Notes: generated from the sequence alone by a model not told the origin. A DNA stretch of 64,000 bases from Vibrio gigantis (GCF_024347515.1 NZ_AP025493.1:1054001-1118000), one strand, 5' to 3'; shown: positions 23,832-33,462, counted from the stretch's first letter. A program made the numbers and translations.

Positions 23832-25622
23832 ATGCAACTTCAACACACACAAAACTCAGATTGGCTTTCGTCCTCTTGGCACCGCAGCACAGAAGCGGGG
23901 CTAAAACAAAGACGACTTCCCGAAGATATTCGTCTGCCACAATCGATTCTTAAGCAGCGACGTCATCAATCATCGAGCTTGATTCAAATCGTCGAGCGCA
24001 ATGCACTGCCTCTGTTCAACCAGATGTTTGCACGTACCGACAGTCGTTTGATCTTGACCGACATTGAAGGGGTGATTCTGGCTAGTTGGGGACAAGAGAG
24101 ATTTAAAGAAAAACTGACTTCGATTGCACTCAGCTCTGGTGCCTGTTGGCAGGAACAACTCAAGGGTACCAACGCGATTGGCACCGCCATTGTGGAAGCC
24201 AAACCAGTGACTATCATTGGTGAACAGCACTTCATCCACCAGCATCGGTTTATAAGTTGTTCAGCAAGCCCTGTGTTTGATCATCAAGGCCAGATGGTTG
24301 GCGTATTGGACATTACCAGTGAGCAGCAACAACACGACAGTTCGGTGCAGCTACTCGTTCAAAATATGGTTCAGCTTATTGAGAATCAGCTATTGAGCCA
24401 TATCCCACAAGGCACGACTCGTATTGATCTCGCGTGCGATAAATCGCTACTTCACAGTGGTTGGCAAGGGATTGTAATAGCCAATGAAGCTGGAGAGGTG
24501 GTCGCGCACAATCAGGTCGCCTCTCAACTTTTAGATCAAATCTCGATCGTCGGTGAGAGTATCGATACCCTCTTCAACCGAACTTCAATAGATGCGCCCT
24601 TTGTGTTTGAAAAACAGCACCTCAAACGACCAGTAACCAAGCGCACACGCTCTATTTCAGCATCGTGTGATTTGCACCATGGTGAACAACAGATAGAACA
24701 CGCTTGGCAGCAGGCCAATAAGGTTATCGACAAAGGCATTAGCCTATTAATTCTAGGTGAAACAGGTGTCGGTAAGGGCGAGTTTGTTAAAGCGTTACAC
24801 AAGCAAAGCCAGCGTAAATCATCACCCTTAGTAGCAGTCAATTGTGGCGCGTTGCCTAAAGATCTTATCGAATCTGAATTGTTTGGTTACGCGCCGGGCG
24901 CCTTTACGGGAGCAAGCCACAAGGGCTTCCAAGGCAAGATCCGCCAAGCAGATAAAGGAATTCTATTTCTCGATGAGATAGCCGATATGCCTTTAGAAGC
25001 TCAGTGCCGACTACTGCATGTTCTGCAAGACAAATCCGTGGTGCCAGTTGGTTCCAATCAAAGCTACCAAGTCGATTGCCAGATCATCGCTGCCACACAT
25101 AAAAACCTAGAACAGTTAGTCGCAGCAGGAGAGTTTAGGCAAGACCTGTATTACAGACTCAATGGCTTAGCCTTTACCTTGCCAAGCTTGCAACACCGAC
25201 AAGATAAGCATGCTTTAATCGAGCACATTCACAGTAAATACGCCGAAGGTGAGCAGACAATCTGCCCACATTTGATGGGGTTGCTATGCGCCTATTCATG
25301 GCCGGGTAATATCCGCGAGTTAGACAACCTAATCAAAGTCGCCACTTTACTGGCGAGTGACGAACCACAACTCACACTCGAGCATGTGCCTAGCCACCTT
25401 GCTCAGCACCTCACCTCTTTAGCTCAAGATAGTCATCACCAGATTACTGCTTCTCGTATCATCGAAGGTAAGCCAAATGCAGATTTAAGAAGTACCGTTG
25501 AAGAAACCTTGCTACAAACCTATCAGGCTAACCAAGGGAACATCAGTAAGACATCGCGGATCCTTGGGATCAGTCGTAATACAATTTATCGAAAGCTAAA
25601 GAGTTTGGGGATTCTTCAATGA
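23832..25622 (+). CDS. acoR: Sigma-54-dependent activator AcoR
   Basis: This is a 596-residue enhancer-binding protein: an N-terminal GAF-type sensor ('LTDIEGVILASWGQERF', 'GTNAIGTAIVEAKPV' and 'HRFISCSASPVFDHQGQMVGVLDIT' in parts), a central AAA+ domain with Walker A 'GETGVGKGEF' (about 307-316), the sigma-54 contact loop 'GAFTGA' (about 357) and Walker B 'GILFLDEIADMP', then a Fis-type helix-turn-helix ('GNISKTSRILGISRNTIYRKL'). AcoR proteins respond to acetoin or related inducers. No acoABC genes are in the window; the divergent aldehyde dehydrogenase is the visible target. Confidence 0.93.
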   Translation: MQLQHTQNSDWLSSSWHRSTEAGLKQRRLPEDIRLPQSILKQRRHQSSSLIQIVERNALPLFNQMFARTDSRLILTDIEGVILASWGQERFKEKLTSIALSSGACWQEQLKGTNAIGTAIVEAKPVTIIGEQHFIHQHRFISCSASPVFDHQGQMVGVLDITSEQQQHDSSVQLLVQNMVQLIENQLLSHIPQGTTRIDLACDKSLLHSGWQGIVIANEAGEVVAHNQVASQLLDQISIVGESIDTLFNRTSIDAPFVFEKQHLKRPVTKRTRSISASCDLHHGEQQIEHAWQQANKVIDKGISLLILGETGVGKGEFVKALHKQSQRKSSPLVAVNCGALPKDLIESELFGYAPGAFTGASHKGFQGKIRQADKGILFLDEIADMPLEAQCRLLHVLQDKSVVPVGSNQSYQVDCQIIAATHKNLEQLVAAGEFRQDLYYRLNGLAFTLPSLQHRQDKHALIEHIHSKYAEGEQTICPHLMGLLCAYSWPGNIRELDNLIKVATLLASDEPQLTLEHVPSHLAQHLTSLAQDSHHQITASRIIEGKPNADLRSTVEETLLQTYQANQGNISKTSRILGISRNTIYRKLKSLGILQ

Positions 25623-25696
25623 AGAGAATGAACCAAGCTTTGTCTTGCATGGATTTATAAAACAAACATAGAAACTCGCATAAATAGGAGGAATGA

Positions 25697-25789
25697 ATGA
25701 TTTTAAGTAAAATTAAGTGTGACCATTGTCATATAATGAATAATCCACATTCAGTAACAAGCGAAAACAACACTACTCTCGCCCAATAA
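25697..25789 (+). CDS. Possible 30-residue small protein with a CxxCH motif
   Basis: A perfect AGGAGG (25686-25691) lies 5 nt before an ATG that opens 30 codons ending in TAA. The peptide starts MILSKIKCDHCHIMNN and ends NNTTLAQ; the CDHCH stretch resembles half of a zinc ribbon or a haem-type motif, although no signal peptide is present. It sits alone in the 400-bp gap between acoR and the chemoreceptor gene. The ribosome-binding site is the main support; conservation is untested, and it may be the remnant of a longer gene. Confidence 0.35.
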   Translation: MILSKIKCDHCHIMNNPHSVTSENNTTLAQ

Positions 25790-26025
25790 AAGACCACTTT
25801 ATCAATAAGGTTTAAAGATCAATAAATACAATTGGTTACTTAACCTTAAACAAACATTTATTTCTCTTTCAGAACCCATGCATCAAATATAAAGATAAGC
25901 CCAACACAATCCTGTTTATAAATTTGATCTTCCCATTCTTTATCTGTTCATTATCTTGAATTTTTCATTCATTTATCTTGTTTAAAATCTCTCCAAAACT
26001 ACCACTATTTAGCTAGAGAGATCAT

Positions 26026-28140
26026 ATGTTTAACAGTATACGAACGCGAATTGCGGTGAGTGCAGGCGGGGCGATGGCTTTCACCCTGTTGATCGCAATG
26101 GGCATGACCACTAGCGCTTTTACTGATGTGAACAAACAAGTCACAGAGAAAGTAAAACTACAGTTAACCGACGCTACGACAAGCGATTTACAAAATACGG
26201 CACTTCAGCAAGGGTTGAACATTTCCAACCAACTTAACCCGGTGCTAGCCAACTTAACACAAGCACGTTCAATCATAGAGTTGAGTTCAGAAACGGACGC
26301 TAGCGCAAACCTTATCGTTAAACAGTTTACTGCCGCGCTAGAAGCACAAAATAAAGCCGTATTTGCTGGCTACATGGTGTGGGAAAACAAAACATGGCCA
26401 CAACAAACCGATCTGAATGGCGAGATTAGCTTGAACAGCGAATTAGGTTTCAACAGTCAGGGCTACCTTGCCCCTTTCTTCTCTCCCAATGACCAAAACA
26501 GCTTTGATGCAGTCGCGATGGAGAGCTTCAGCAATACTGAACTCAACAGCAATGGTGAACGCAAAGACGACTGGCACTTAATGCCTTACCAAACCGGCAA
26601 AACGTTCGTAATGGAACCGTATTTCTACCCGGTTCGAGGTAAGCAAGAGCTCATCACCACCATCAGCCAACCAATCAAACAAGACGGGAAAATCATTGGC
26701 TCAATTGGCTTTGATTTGTCTTTGTTCGAGCTTCAAAGCCAGAGTGAATTGTTTGCGCGTGACCTGTTTGATGGCAAAGGCAAGATCCTCATCACTTCCT
26801 GGAAAGGCATTACACTGGCCAACAGCAGTGCTGGAAACATGGTTGGTAAGAAAGTCTCACCAGAGCTAGAAAAAGAGTGGTCGCGTGTTCAGTCTATCGC
26901 TAAACAGTCTGGGGCTGGGTTGGTTACATTTGGCGGAGATGAGTACGCCATTACTGCTATCGAGACTAGCGACGCACCGTGGGTAGTCATGGTGTCGGTT
27001 CCCAGTAGTCACCTTGCAAAAAGTGTCGACGAATACACCCAGTGGAGTGATGAGCAGAATTCGAAAGCGCTTGAGAAAGGTGTGTGGGCGGGGATCGTCG
27101 CCGTTCTTCTAGGCATAATATCTATGGCATTGATCGCCAACTCACTGGGCAAAGTTCTCAATAACTTGGTCGAGCGATTCAAAGATGCCGCACAAGGCGA
27201 AGGCGATTTAACCTACCGCATAGAAGTAAAAGGAAAAGATGAGACCGCGCAACTGGCTCACTGGTTCAATACCTTCCTATCTCGTATACAAGAGATGCTA
27301 CTTACTGTAATGGCGACAGCAGACCAAGTCGATAAGAACGCGACTGAAGGTCAAGCGCGTGCAGAAGTTTCCCGTGACCAGTTGAACGCTCAAGTAAACG
27401 AAGTGAATTCACTGGCCACTGCAATCAATGAGATGAGTGCAACTGCGCAAGAAGTAGCGAACTCAGCCGTGCAAGCCGCTGCCGCAGCGAGCCAAGTCCA
27501 AAGTAATAGCCTTAACGGTATGACACGCATGGACAATGCTGCCAGCGCGGTTGATAGCTTAGCGGTTCAAGTAAATGATGCGCAGCAACAAACGCAAAAC
27601 TTGGTCGATTCGAGCACTGCTATTCAAGGCATTTTAAGCGAGATTGGTGGTATTGCAGAACAAACTAACTTGCTTGCACTGAATGCTGCCATTGAAGCAG
27701 CCCGCGCAGGCGAAGCAGGACGAGGCTTTGCCGTGGTGGCCGATGAAGTACGTAACCTAGCAAACCGTACTCAAGGTTCGACCGAAGAGATCCGCTCAAT
27801 GCTGGCGCGCTTAGAGCAAGAGACCCAATCTATCGTGGTGTTGATGGAGCAAAGCCAACAGCAAGCGAATGATACCAAAGGCGAAACTCAAGCAGCTCAT
27901 TTAGCGCTGTCTGAGATTAACCAAGCTATTGAAGTCATCAACGACATGAACAATCAAATCGCTTCCGCGGCTGAAGAGCAAAGTTCAGTATCTGAAGAGA
28001 TTAACCGTAATGTGGTCATCATTAACGACACCGCAGTGGAAGTGATGGACACCATGACATCGTCGGTAGAAATCAGTAATGAGCTGACAGTAAAAGCCGG
28101 AGATTTACACGGGGAGTTGAGTAAATTTAAGCTCTCTTAA
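26026..28140 (+). CDS. Methyl-accepting chemotaxis protein with dCACHE sensor domain
   Basis: This 704-residue chemoreceptor has TM1 at about residues 8-30, a large periplasmic dCACHE-type domain (with 'PYFYPVRGKQELITTISQPI' and 'IIGSIGFDLSLFELQ'), TM2 at about 351-371, a HAMP domain ('DAAQGEGDLTYRIEVKGKDE') and a long cytoplasmic coiled coil. The signalling tip is intact near 540-575 ('EQTNLLALNAAIEAARAGEA' and 'GRGFAVVADEVRNLA'). dCACHE domains usually bind amino acids or small organic acids. It is a single-gene unit closed by a strong terminator. Confidence 0.95.
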   Translation: MFNSIRTRIAVSAGGAMAFTLLIAMGMTTSAFTDVNKQVTEKVKLQLTDATTSDLQNTALQQGLNISNQLNPVLANLTQARSIIELSSETDASANLIVKQFTAALEAQNKAVFAGYMVWENKTWPQQTDLNGEISLNSELGFNSQGYLAPFFSPNDQNSFDAVAMESFSNTELNSNGERKDDWHLMPYQTGKTFVMEPYFYPVRGKQELITTISQPIKQDGKIIGSIGFDLSLFELQSQSELFARDLFDGKGKILITSWKGITLANSSAGNMVGKKVSPELEKEWSRVQSIAKQSGAGLVTFGGDEYAITAIETSDAPWVVMVSVPSSHLAKSVDEYTQWSDEQNSKALEKGVWAGIVAVLLGIISMALIANSLGKVLNNLVERFKDAAQGEGDLTYRIEVKGKDETAQLAHWFNTFLSRIQEMLLTVMATADQVDKNATEGQARAEVSRDQLNAQVNEVNSLATAINEMSATAQEVANSAVQAAAAASQVQSNSLNGMTRMDNAASAVDSLAVQVNDAQQQTQNLVDSSTAIQGILSEIGGIAEQTNLLALNAAIEAARAGEAGRGFAVVADEVRNLANRTQGSTEEIRSMLARLEQETQSIVVLMEQSQQQANDTKGETQAAHLALSEINQAIEVINDMNNQIASAAEEQSSVSEEINRNVVIINDTAVEVMDTMTSSVEISNELTVKAGDLHGELSKFKLS

Positions 28141-28157
28141 TTCGCGCTCTCTTCCAT

Positions 28158-28199
28158 AAAAACAAGGCCGAGAAACGCAATGTTCTCGGCCTTGTTTTT
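28158..28199. terminator. Strong bidirectional terminator after the chemoreceptor gene
   Basis: AAAAACAAGGCCGAGAA pairs with TTCTCGGCCTTGTTTTT around a short loop. It is shared by the convergent chemoreceptor and LysR genes. Confidence 0.9.
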
Positions 28200-28242
28200 A
28201 TGGACTGCTCTCAGCATCAATGCCTCTCACCAAGCCACAAAT

Positions 28243-29076
28243 CTAATTGGAATCTAACTCAATCAGCAGATTGAGCACCTCTTTATCCAACACCGGATGA
28301 TGCTTACTCGCGAGCAACAGTACGATGTCTACCGCTGGTAACGGCGGCATATCATCGAGAATCTTCAAATCAGGTGTGACACTGAGCTTGCCCATCGCAC
28401 CAATTGCCAACCCAGCTTTGACGATTGCACGCTGCGCTGAAGCCGTATTACTACACGCCAAAAGCTGATAAGGCGTGTCTTGTTTGGTTAAACCATTCAC
28501 TGCCGCAGCATGGTATTTACAATCCGTCTGGAACAGGGCGAGCGGGACAGGTTTAGAATCATCAAACAAAAAATCAGGGCTGCTTATCCAAACGCCCACA
28601 TCATTGGTTAGCCAATATCCCTCTTCGCTATCGGGAGCACGAGTGACAATCGCAGCATCAAGCCTACCATCATCAAGCCACTCTCGAAGCGTAATGCTCG
28701 GCAAACTAAATACTTGAATGGAACAGGTGGGTTCTGCGTTCCGCAACAGCTTAATCACTTTCGGCAAGATGCTGTCGTTATAGTCTTCAGGGCAACCTAA
28801 TCGCAAAGGCTGTTTATCCTCATAACGCTTTACTTGTTTTAATGCCGTATTGTGGAGCGCGACGAGCTGCTCCGCATGAGAACGCAGTGCTAAGCCCGCC
28901 TCAGTTAAAACTAAGTTACGCCCCTCTTTTTGAAACAGGGTGACGTTGAGTTCCTCTTCCAACTTACGCATCTGCGCGCTAAATGCCGATTGGGTGCGAT
29001 TGATCTGTTTCGCAGCACGCGTGAAGCTACTGGTTTCCACAAACGCGAGAAAGCCTCGCAACGCATCAATATCCAT
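28243..29076 (-). CDS. LysR-family regulator
   Basis: Counting from MDIDALRGFLAF (ATG at 29076) the product has 277 residues; an upstream in-frame start at 29094 would add six. The helix-turn-helix is 'INRTQSAFSAQMRKLEEEL', and the effector domain includes 'LRLGCPEDYNDSILPKVI' and 'DGRLDAAIVTRAPDSEE'. It is divergent from a glutathione S-transferase gene about 115 bp away, its probable target. The inducer is unknown. Confidence 0.9.
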   Translation of the reverse strand: MDIDALRGFLAFVETSSFTRAAKQINRTQSAFSAQMRKLEEELNVTLFQKEGRNLVLTEAGLALRSHAEQLVALHNTALKQVKRYEDKQPLRLGCPEDYNDSILPKVIKLLRNAEPTCSIQVFSLPSITLREWLDDGRLDAAIVTRAPDSEEGYWLTNDVGVWISSPDFLFDDSKPVPLALFQTDCKYHAAAVNGLTKQDTPYQLLACSNTASAQRAIVKAGLAIGAMGKLSVTPDLKILDDMPPLPAVDIVLLLASKHHPVLDKEVLNLLIELDSN

Positions 29077-29192
29077 ATTGAAATCACCACCCATCGTTTT
29101 TATTAATGTATTGCATCAAAATTATCCGTTAGTGCGCCGTAATACAATCCCTTAAGCTCAAATGCATACCCACCACACGCAAGGAAGCATTT

Positions 29193-29840
29193 ATGCAGCT
29201 TTATATCGCTAATCAGAACTACTCCACTTGGTCACTGCGCGCATGGCTAATATTCGATCACTACAACCTCAACGCAGACGTCATTAAACTTAAGCTGTTC
29301 ACCCCAGATTTCTATGACACGTTAGCGAAAGTTACACCCACTGCAAAAGTGCCGACTCTGGTTGATGGTGACGTTGCAGTGTGGGATTCACTGGCTATTC
29401 TCGAATACGTAAACGATGCCTATTTAGACGGTGTTGCGTGGCCTTCTTCCGTCGCTGAACGCGCCTTGGCCCGAGCTATCTCGGCAGAAATGCATTCTGG
29501 TTTTTTCAACATCAGAAATGAATTACCAATGAACTGCCGAGCCAAAAGAAAACTGGTTTTGAGTGAGGGTGCCCAGAAAGATATCGCTCGTATCGATGCA
29601 ATATGGTCAGCGCAAATGGAACAGTATCCAGAAGGCTGGCTATTTGGTGAGTGGTCGATTGCTGATGCGATGTTTGCACCTGTAGCGCTGCGAGCCGAAA
29701 CCTATGGCATCAAGCTTTCGGACAAGGCCCAACAGTATCAACAACGTGTGTTGAATAGCCCGTCGATAAAAAAATGGTTGGCGGAGGCGAGTTTAGAAAA
29801 GGATATCGTTGAAGAAGACGAGGCGGGAGAACCTGTTTAG
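29193..29840 (+). CDS. Glutathione S-transferase family protein
   Basis: This 215-residue protein has the thioredoxin-like N-terminal domain ('LYIANQNYSTWSLRAWLI', 'AKVPTLVDGDVAVWDSLAIL', where VP and the D-S pair bind glutathione) and an all-helical C-terminal domain ('WLFGEWSIADAMFAPVALR'). The 'NYSTWSLR' opening and a catalytic Ser or Thr near residue 11-13 fit zeta- or beta-like bacterial GSTs with a YfcF-type start. It is divergent from a LysR regulator. The substrate cannot be inferred. Confidence 0.9.
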   Translation: MQLYIANQNYSTWSLRAWLIFDHYNLNADVIKLKLFTPDFYDTLAKVTPTAKVPTLVDGDVAVWDSLAILEYVNDAYLDGVAWPSSVAERALARAISAEMHSGFFNIRNELPMNCRAKRKLVLSEGAQKDIARIDAIWSAQMEQYPEGWLFGEWSIADAMFAPVALRAETYGIKLSDKAQQYQQRVLNSPSIKKWLAEASLEKDIVEEDEAGEPV

Positions 29841-29849
29841 TCTGGAGCG

Positions 29850-29884
29850 AATGAGTCTCGAATAAGTTCGAGACTCATTGTTTT
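29850..29884. terminator. Terminator between GST and XRE genes
   Basis: AATGAGTCTCGAA pairs perfectly with TTCGAGACTCATT around TAAG, followed by GTTTT. It ends the GST transcript. Confidence 0.88.
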
Positions 29885-29911
29885 CATAAGGGAATACGAT
29901 CTACTGACTCG

Positions 29912-30145
29912 CTATTCAGCAGTAGCGCTCTCTTGGTGAACGTTCGCTTCAAATTCCAATATGTCACCCGGTTGGCACTCTAACACTTCACACAACTTGT
30001 CTAGTGTAGATAGCCTTACCGCTTTGGCCTTGCCATTCTTTAACACCGACAAGTTGGCTTCTGTAATCCCTACTTCTTTTGCCAATGTCTTCAATCGCAT
30101 TTTCCGCTTGGCCATCATAATGTCTAAATTAATGCAGATAGTCAT
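29912..30145 (-). CDS. XRE/Cro-CI-type small regulator (YozG-like)
   Basis: This 77-residue DNA-binding protein consists almost entirely of a helix-turn-helix: 'LKTLAKEVGITEANLSVLKNG' followed by 'LSTLDKLCEVLECQPGDILEF', the pattern of short YozG-type regulators. It starts 10 bp after a DUF2975 membrane gene, with AAGGA before its ATG. This gene pair recurs in many bacteria, where the membrane protein is thought to modulate the regulator. The target is unknown and probably includes the pair itself. Confidence 0.9.
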   Translation of the reverse strand: MTICINLDIMMAKRKMRLKTLAKEVGITEANLSVLKNGKAKAVRLSTLDKLCEVLECQPGDILEFEANVHQESATAE

Positions 30146-30155
30146 GACAAGTCCT

Positions 30156-30704
30156 TTAAATCGTGTGGCTGTGTTCGTCGGCCAAAATATAACCCTCTTT
30201 CATCACCCATGAGATGATCAAGATAATCATACCCAATATCAGGGTTAAAAAATCCATGCCGACAAAACTAATTGCCAATATTCGTTCGCCAGGAGGATTA
30301 TTGAACGACAATACTACAGACATCGCTGCACCGTAGATCACCGACCCAAATACCCAGTAAAACAAGCAGTAACCAAGCTTCTGATAAGACATTGCATTTT
30401 CTAGTGAGAAGATTTCTCCGCGTTCATAATTCCGGAATAAACGTATCAGAACCATTAACGCATACAAAACAATGCTCCACACGGCCAAACTTGTGAACAT
30501 CGCAATGACTCTTGTGGTCAAAGTTAATGGCAATGTCGTAAGAGATTCAATTTCGTAAGAAAACTGAACAATACCCATATTAGTAAGGAAGTCATAGGGA
30601 GTTTGAACGGCTAGCCAAAAGTAACACACCATGATTGGTACAAGTGCAAAAAGACATTGCAGTAGCATGCGAACACGTCGGCTTTGTTTTTGAATGTTAG
30701 ACAT
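30156..30704 (-). CDS. DUF2975 family integral membrane protein
   Basis: The 182-residue protein has four hydrophobic helices (about 14-34, 58-82, 108-130 and 143-165) with the DUF2975 layout, including 'LIRLFRNYERGEIFSLENA' and 'YQKLGYCLFYWVFG'. It forms an operon with the XRE gene downstream. Its biochemical role is unknown; the stable coupling with a small regulator suggests a membrane-linked sensing unit. Confidence 0.87.
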   Translation of the reverse strand: MSNIQKQSRRVRMLLQCLFALVPIMVCYFWLAVQTPYDFLTNMGIVQFSYEIESLTTLPLTLTTRVIAMFTSLAVWSIVLYALMVLIRLFRNYERGEIFSLENAMSYQKLGYCLFYWVFGSVIYGAAMSVVLSFNNPPGERILAISFVGMDFLTLILGMIILIISWVMKEGYILADEHSHTI

Positions 30705-30791
30705 AGTTATTGTTCCTGTTGAGTTGACAGGAGGATACTAAGATCAAAACAAACGATGATCAATAAAAAATTATCGATAAACGATAACTTT

Positions 30792-31730
30792 TTAAAGTAT
30801 GCTCTTCAATAACTCACTGAACTTCGACGCTATCCACTGATGCGAAGCTGATGTAAATGTACGCTGATGTTGCAGTAAATATAGGTCGACGTGATATTGC
30901 TTACTGGCTACAAAATCGTAAATATCGACAAACTGGCTATCGAAACCCGGCAGTGCATTCAACGCATTCATACCAAAGATCACCGCATCTGAACGAGACG
31001 CGATCTCCATCAACACATGAGTTTGGGTGCTTCGAAGTTTTGGGCGTTTGTCACTTTCCAACTGTAATAGAACTTGTTGAAGAGGCGTGTTGAATGCTTG
31101 CTTGTGGTCTTCTTCTACGTTCATAGCGACTATAGGGTATCGCATGATTTCGTCTAACGTAGTGTCTTTTCCAACCAGCGGGTGGTCTTTACGAACAAAC
31201 AGTTTGGGATAGATTGTTCCTATTTTTGTCGCTTGGTATTTTTGATCTAGCGAGCTTGAATAATGAATAGCAAAGTCTAACTTCCCTTTGTCGAGTAAGT
31301 CGTAAGGGTTACTTTTCGCGGCCATTTCTATCAAGTTGACGTCAGGAGCTTCTTCAAATAACCCTAAGGCTAGATTGGGAAGAATGGTACTTCCTAGAAA
31401 GGTAGGCAAAGAGATCGAAAACGTATCATTACATTCTCGAGGATCAAATTGACTACGTTGAAACAACGCACCCAACTGCGGAAGAATGTGTTGCAGCTCT
31501 TGACCTAACTCTAGCGACTTTGATGTCGGTGTCAGGCCAGTAGAGGTTCGGATAAAAAGGGGATCATCGAAGGTTTCTCTCAACCGTTTTAAGCTGCGAC
31601 TCATCGCCGACTGCGAGACAAATAACACCTTTGCAGCATTGGTTACATTGCGTTCTCTAAGTAATGTGTCAAAGGCCACCAGCAAATTCAGGTCGACTCG
31701 ATTCAATTGATATGAAATATCTTTTTGCAT
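30792..31730 (-). CDS. LysR-family regulator (LeuO/NodD-like group)
   Basis: I start at the ATG at 31730 (MQKDISYQLNRVDLNLL), preceded by GAGGG; a longer in-frame extension to 31796 lacks a ribosome-binding site. The 312-residue product has the helix-turn-helix 'LFVSQSAMSRSLKRLRETF' and 'DPLFIRTSTGLTPTSKS', typical of the LeuO/NodD subgroup. It follows the two DUF1254 genes on the same strand, 120 bp after the nearer stop, and is the obvious candidate regulator of that set. Confidence 0.88.
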   Translation of the reverse strand: MQKDISYQLNRVDLNLLVAFDTLLRERNVTNAAKVLFVSQSAMSRSLKRLRETFDDPLFIRTSTGLTPTSKSLELGQELQHILPQLGALFQRSQFDPRECNDTFSISLPTFLGSTILPNLALGLFEEAPDVNLIEMAAKSNPYDLLDKGKLDFAIHYSSSLDQKYQATKIGTIYPKLFVRKDHPLVGKDTTLDEIMRYPIVAMNVEEDHKQAFNTPLQQVLLQLESDKRPKLRSTQTHVLMEIASRSDAVIFGMNALNALPGFDSQFVDIYDFVASKQYHVDLYLLQHQRTFTSASHQWIASKFSELLKSIL

Positions 31731-31849
31731 AATCCCTCTGCGATATTGAACAACGACATTGTTTAGACGAACTAACCATAACACGAAAAGATACACCCAC
31801 TTAAAGGTGTATCCAATCTTGATTAGCCTGCTACTTTACTTTGATAGAA

Positions 31850-33346
31850 TTACTCGTTTACTTTAATAAAGTCACCTGGCTTCCATGAATTATCAAACCA
31901 TTTTTCTGTCGGTGAATACATACGGAAGATGATATTAAAACCTTTCCCTTCCGTCGTTTGCACCCAGTTGTTTTCCATTCCTTTTGGCGCATCAGGTGCA
32001 AAGTGTATGGTGATAGAACCATCACTGTTTTTCCTAATGTCTTCACTCAAACCATCTATACCCGCAGATTTTTGGTCGGTTTCTAACATGGAACGCGTCT
32101 GGTTATCGTAGATCATAAATGACCAGAACTTCTCTACAGGCGCATTCGGCGGCAGTGTTACCGTGTAGTGCTGGCTACCATCTAGCACTTCCTGATTGGC
32201 ATCACGCGTTGCCAATAAGTAATCCGAACCTTTGCCGACGGTTTTCGTCACCATATCAGGGGTAATTCCCGTTGCCATGAAGTGAAATGTTGCTCGCATA
32301 TCAGAGTCAATAACCCCATTTGCGTCTTTAAATTCATGCCCTGAGACTAACGGAGTAAACCATTGTCTATCTTCGTAGCGAAACATCTCTTCCTTAGGAT
32401 GAAAATAAGTAGAGCGCGCTTCAGCCGTTGCTATTTTTGCCGCTTCCGACAGGATTTGCTGCATGCGCTTATTGGGAGCAAATTCCTGCCCTTTTTCGAT
32501 TCCGATATCTTTGGTTAACGACAACCATTCAGCATCAAAAATAGCCGTAGGTTCGTATTGAATGAGTGCATTCACCTCATCGTAAAATGTCGCATCCATT
32601 GCATGAATAGTGTTGTAGTCGACACCTGAAATATTCATGAACTCTGTGTTGTCTTTCGCTCCATACGGGTAAAGCTTAGTGGTCTTTTTCAGCGTCGCAA
32701 TACTCTCTTGCATTTCATCTGGCGAGCTTACAAGACGCAATAACAACCAGTGCTGATAACCTTCACTGACGATTTCAATGTATCCCTCTGGCACTTCACC
32801 TTCCCATGAGGAATGGCGGATAAAGTACTTGCCTGACTTTGCGATATTGTCTGGGTGGGTAACACCAATTCGGTCTACATATTTAAACGCGGCATTGTCG
32901 AGTAAACCAAGTACTGGAGTGGGGATTTCCAGAACAACCGGGCCATTTTTCACATCAATTTCAGAAGTGATATACGGTGTGGTTGTATTCGCGGTTAACC
33001 ACAAGCTATTGGCGTCTAAGTTGTCTTCAGAAATCGCAATGGTTTGGTTCGGCTTCATGCCAATACTTTCGTGCCCCAGTAGCAGTCCTTGTATCGAAGC
33101 AACAGGAATACCGGACAGAAACACACGAACCGCATTGGAGACTTGAACAAAGTCTTGCACCTTAGTGTGCGTTTCTTCAGTAGGTGCGCCATCGGTATAG
33201 TTCAGCTCTCCTAGATAGGCTGACTCAACCTTATTTGGGGTGATAATACTCTCTGGTACTTGGGCACTATATTTAGGCTCAGCGAGTGCAAAAGATGAAC
33301 AACCTAAAGTAATCAGTAACGTAGCAATAATGGATTTTTTCATCAT
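31850..33346 (-). CDS. DUF1254/DUF1214 exported protein, copy A
   Basis: This 498-residue protein has an N-terminal signal (MMKKSIIATLLITLGCSSFALA); 'TLGCSS' is also a possible lipobox, so it may be a lipoprotein. The N-terminal half matches DUF1254 ('NAVRVFLSGIPVASIQGLL', 'LTANTTTPYITSEIDVKNGPVVLEIP' in parts) and the C-terminal half DUF1214 ('YTVTLPPNAPVEKFWSFMIYD', 'GSITIHFAPDAPKGMENNWVQT'). Function is not established. It is about 115 bp downstream of a paralogue with the same organisation and length. Confidence 0.9.
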   Translation of the reverse strand: MMKKSIIATLLITLGCSSFALAEPKYSAQVPESIITPNKVESAYLGELNYTDGAPTEETHTKVQDFVQVSNAVRVFLSGIPVASIQGLLLGHESIGMKPNQTIAISEDNLDANSLWLTANTTTPYITSEIDVKNGPVVLEIPTPVLGLLDNAAFKYVDRIGVTHPDNIAKSGKYFIRHSSWEGEVPEGYIEIVSEGYQHWLLLRLVSSPDEMQESIATLKKTTKLYPYGAKDNTEFMNISGVDYNTIHAMDATFYDEVNALIQYEPTAIFDAEWLSLTKDIGIEKGQEFAPNKRMQQILSEAAKIATAEARSTYFHPKEEMFRYEDRQWFTPLVSGHEFKDANGVIDSDMRATFHFMATGITPDMVTKTVGKGSDYLLATRDANQEVLDGSQHYTVTLPPNAPVEKFWSFMIYDNQTRSMLETDQKSAGIDGLSEDIRKNSDGSITIHFAPDAPKGMENNWVQTTEGKGFNIIFRMYSPTEKWFDNSWKPGDFIKVNE

Positions 33347-33462
33347 AATTTCTCTTATCTAATGTGATTCACGTAGCCTAGGCTGTCTAGTTTGTAATCT
33401 TCATTTGGCTATCCACGCCATAGGCTATTTATTTCCAGAGACGGTTGAGTCTCTATTGCTGG

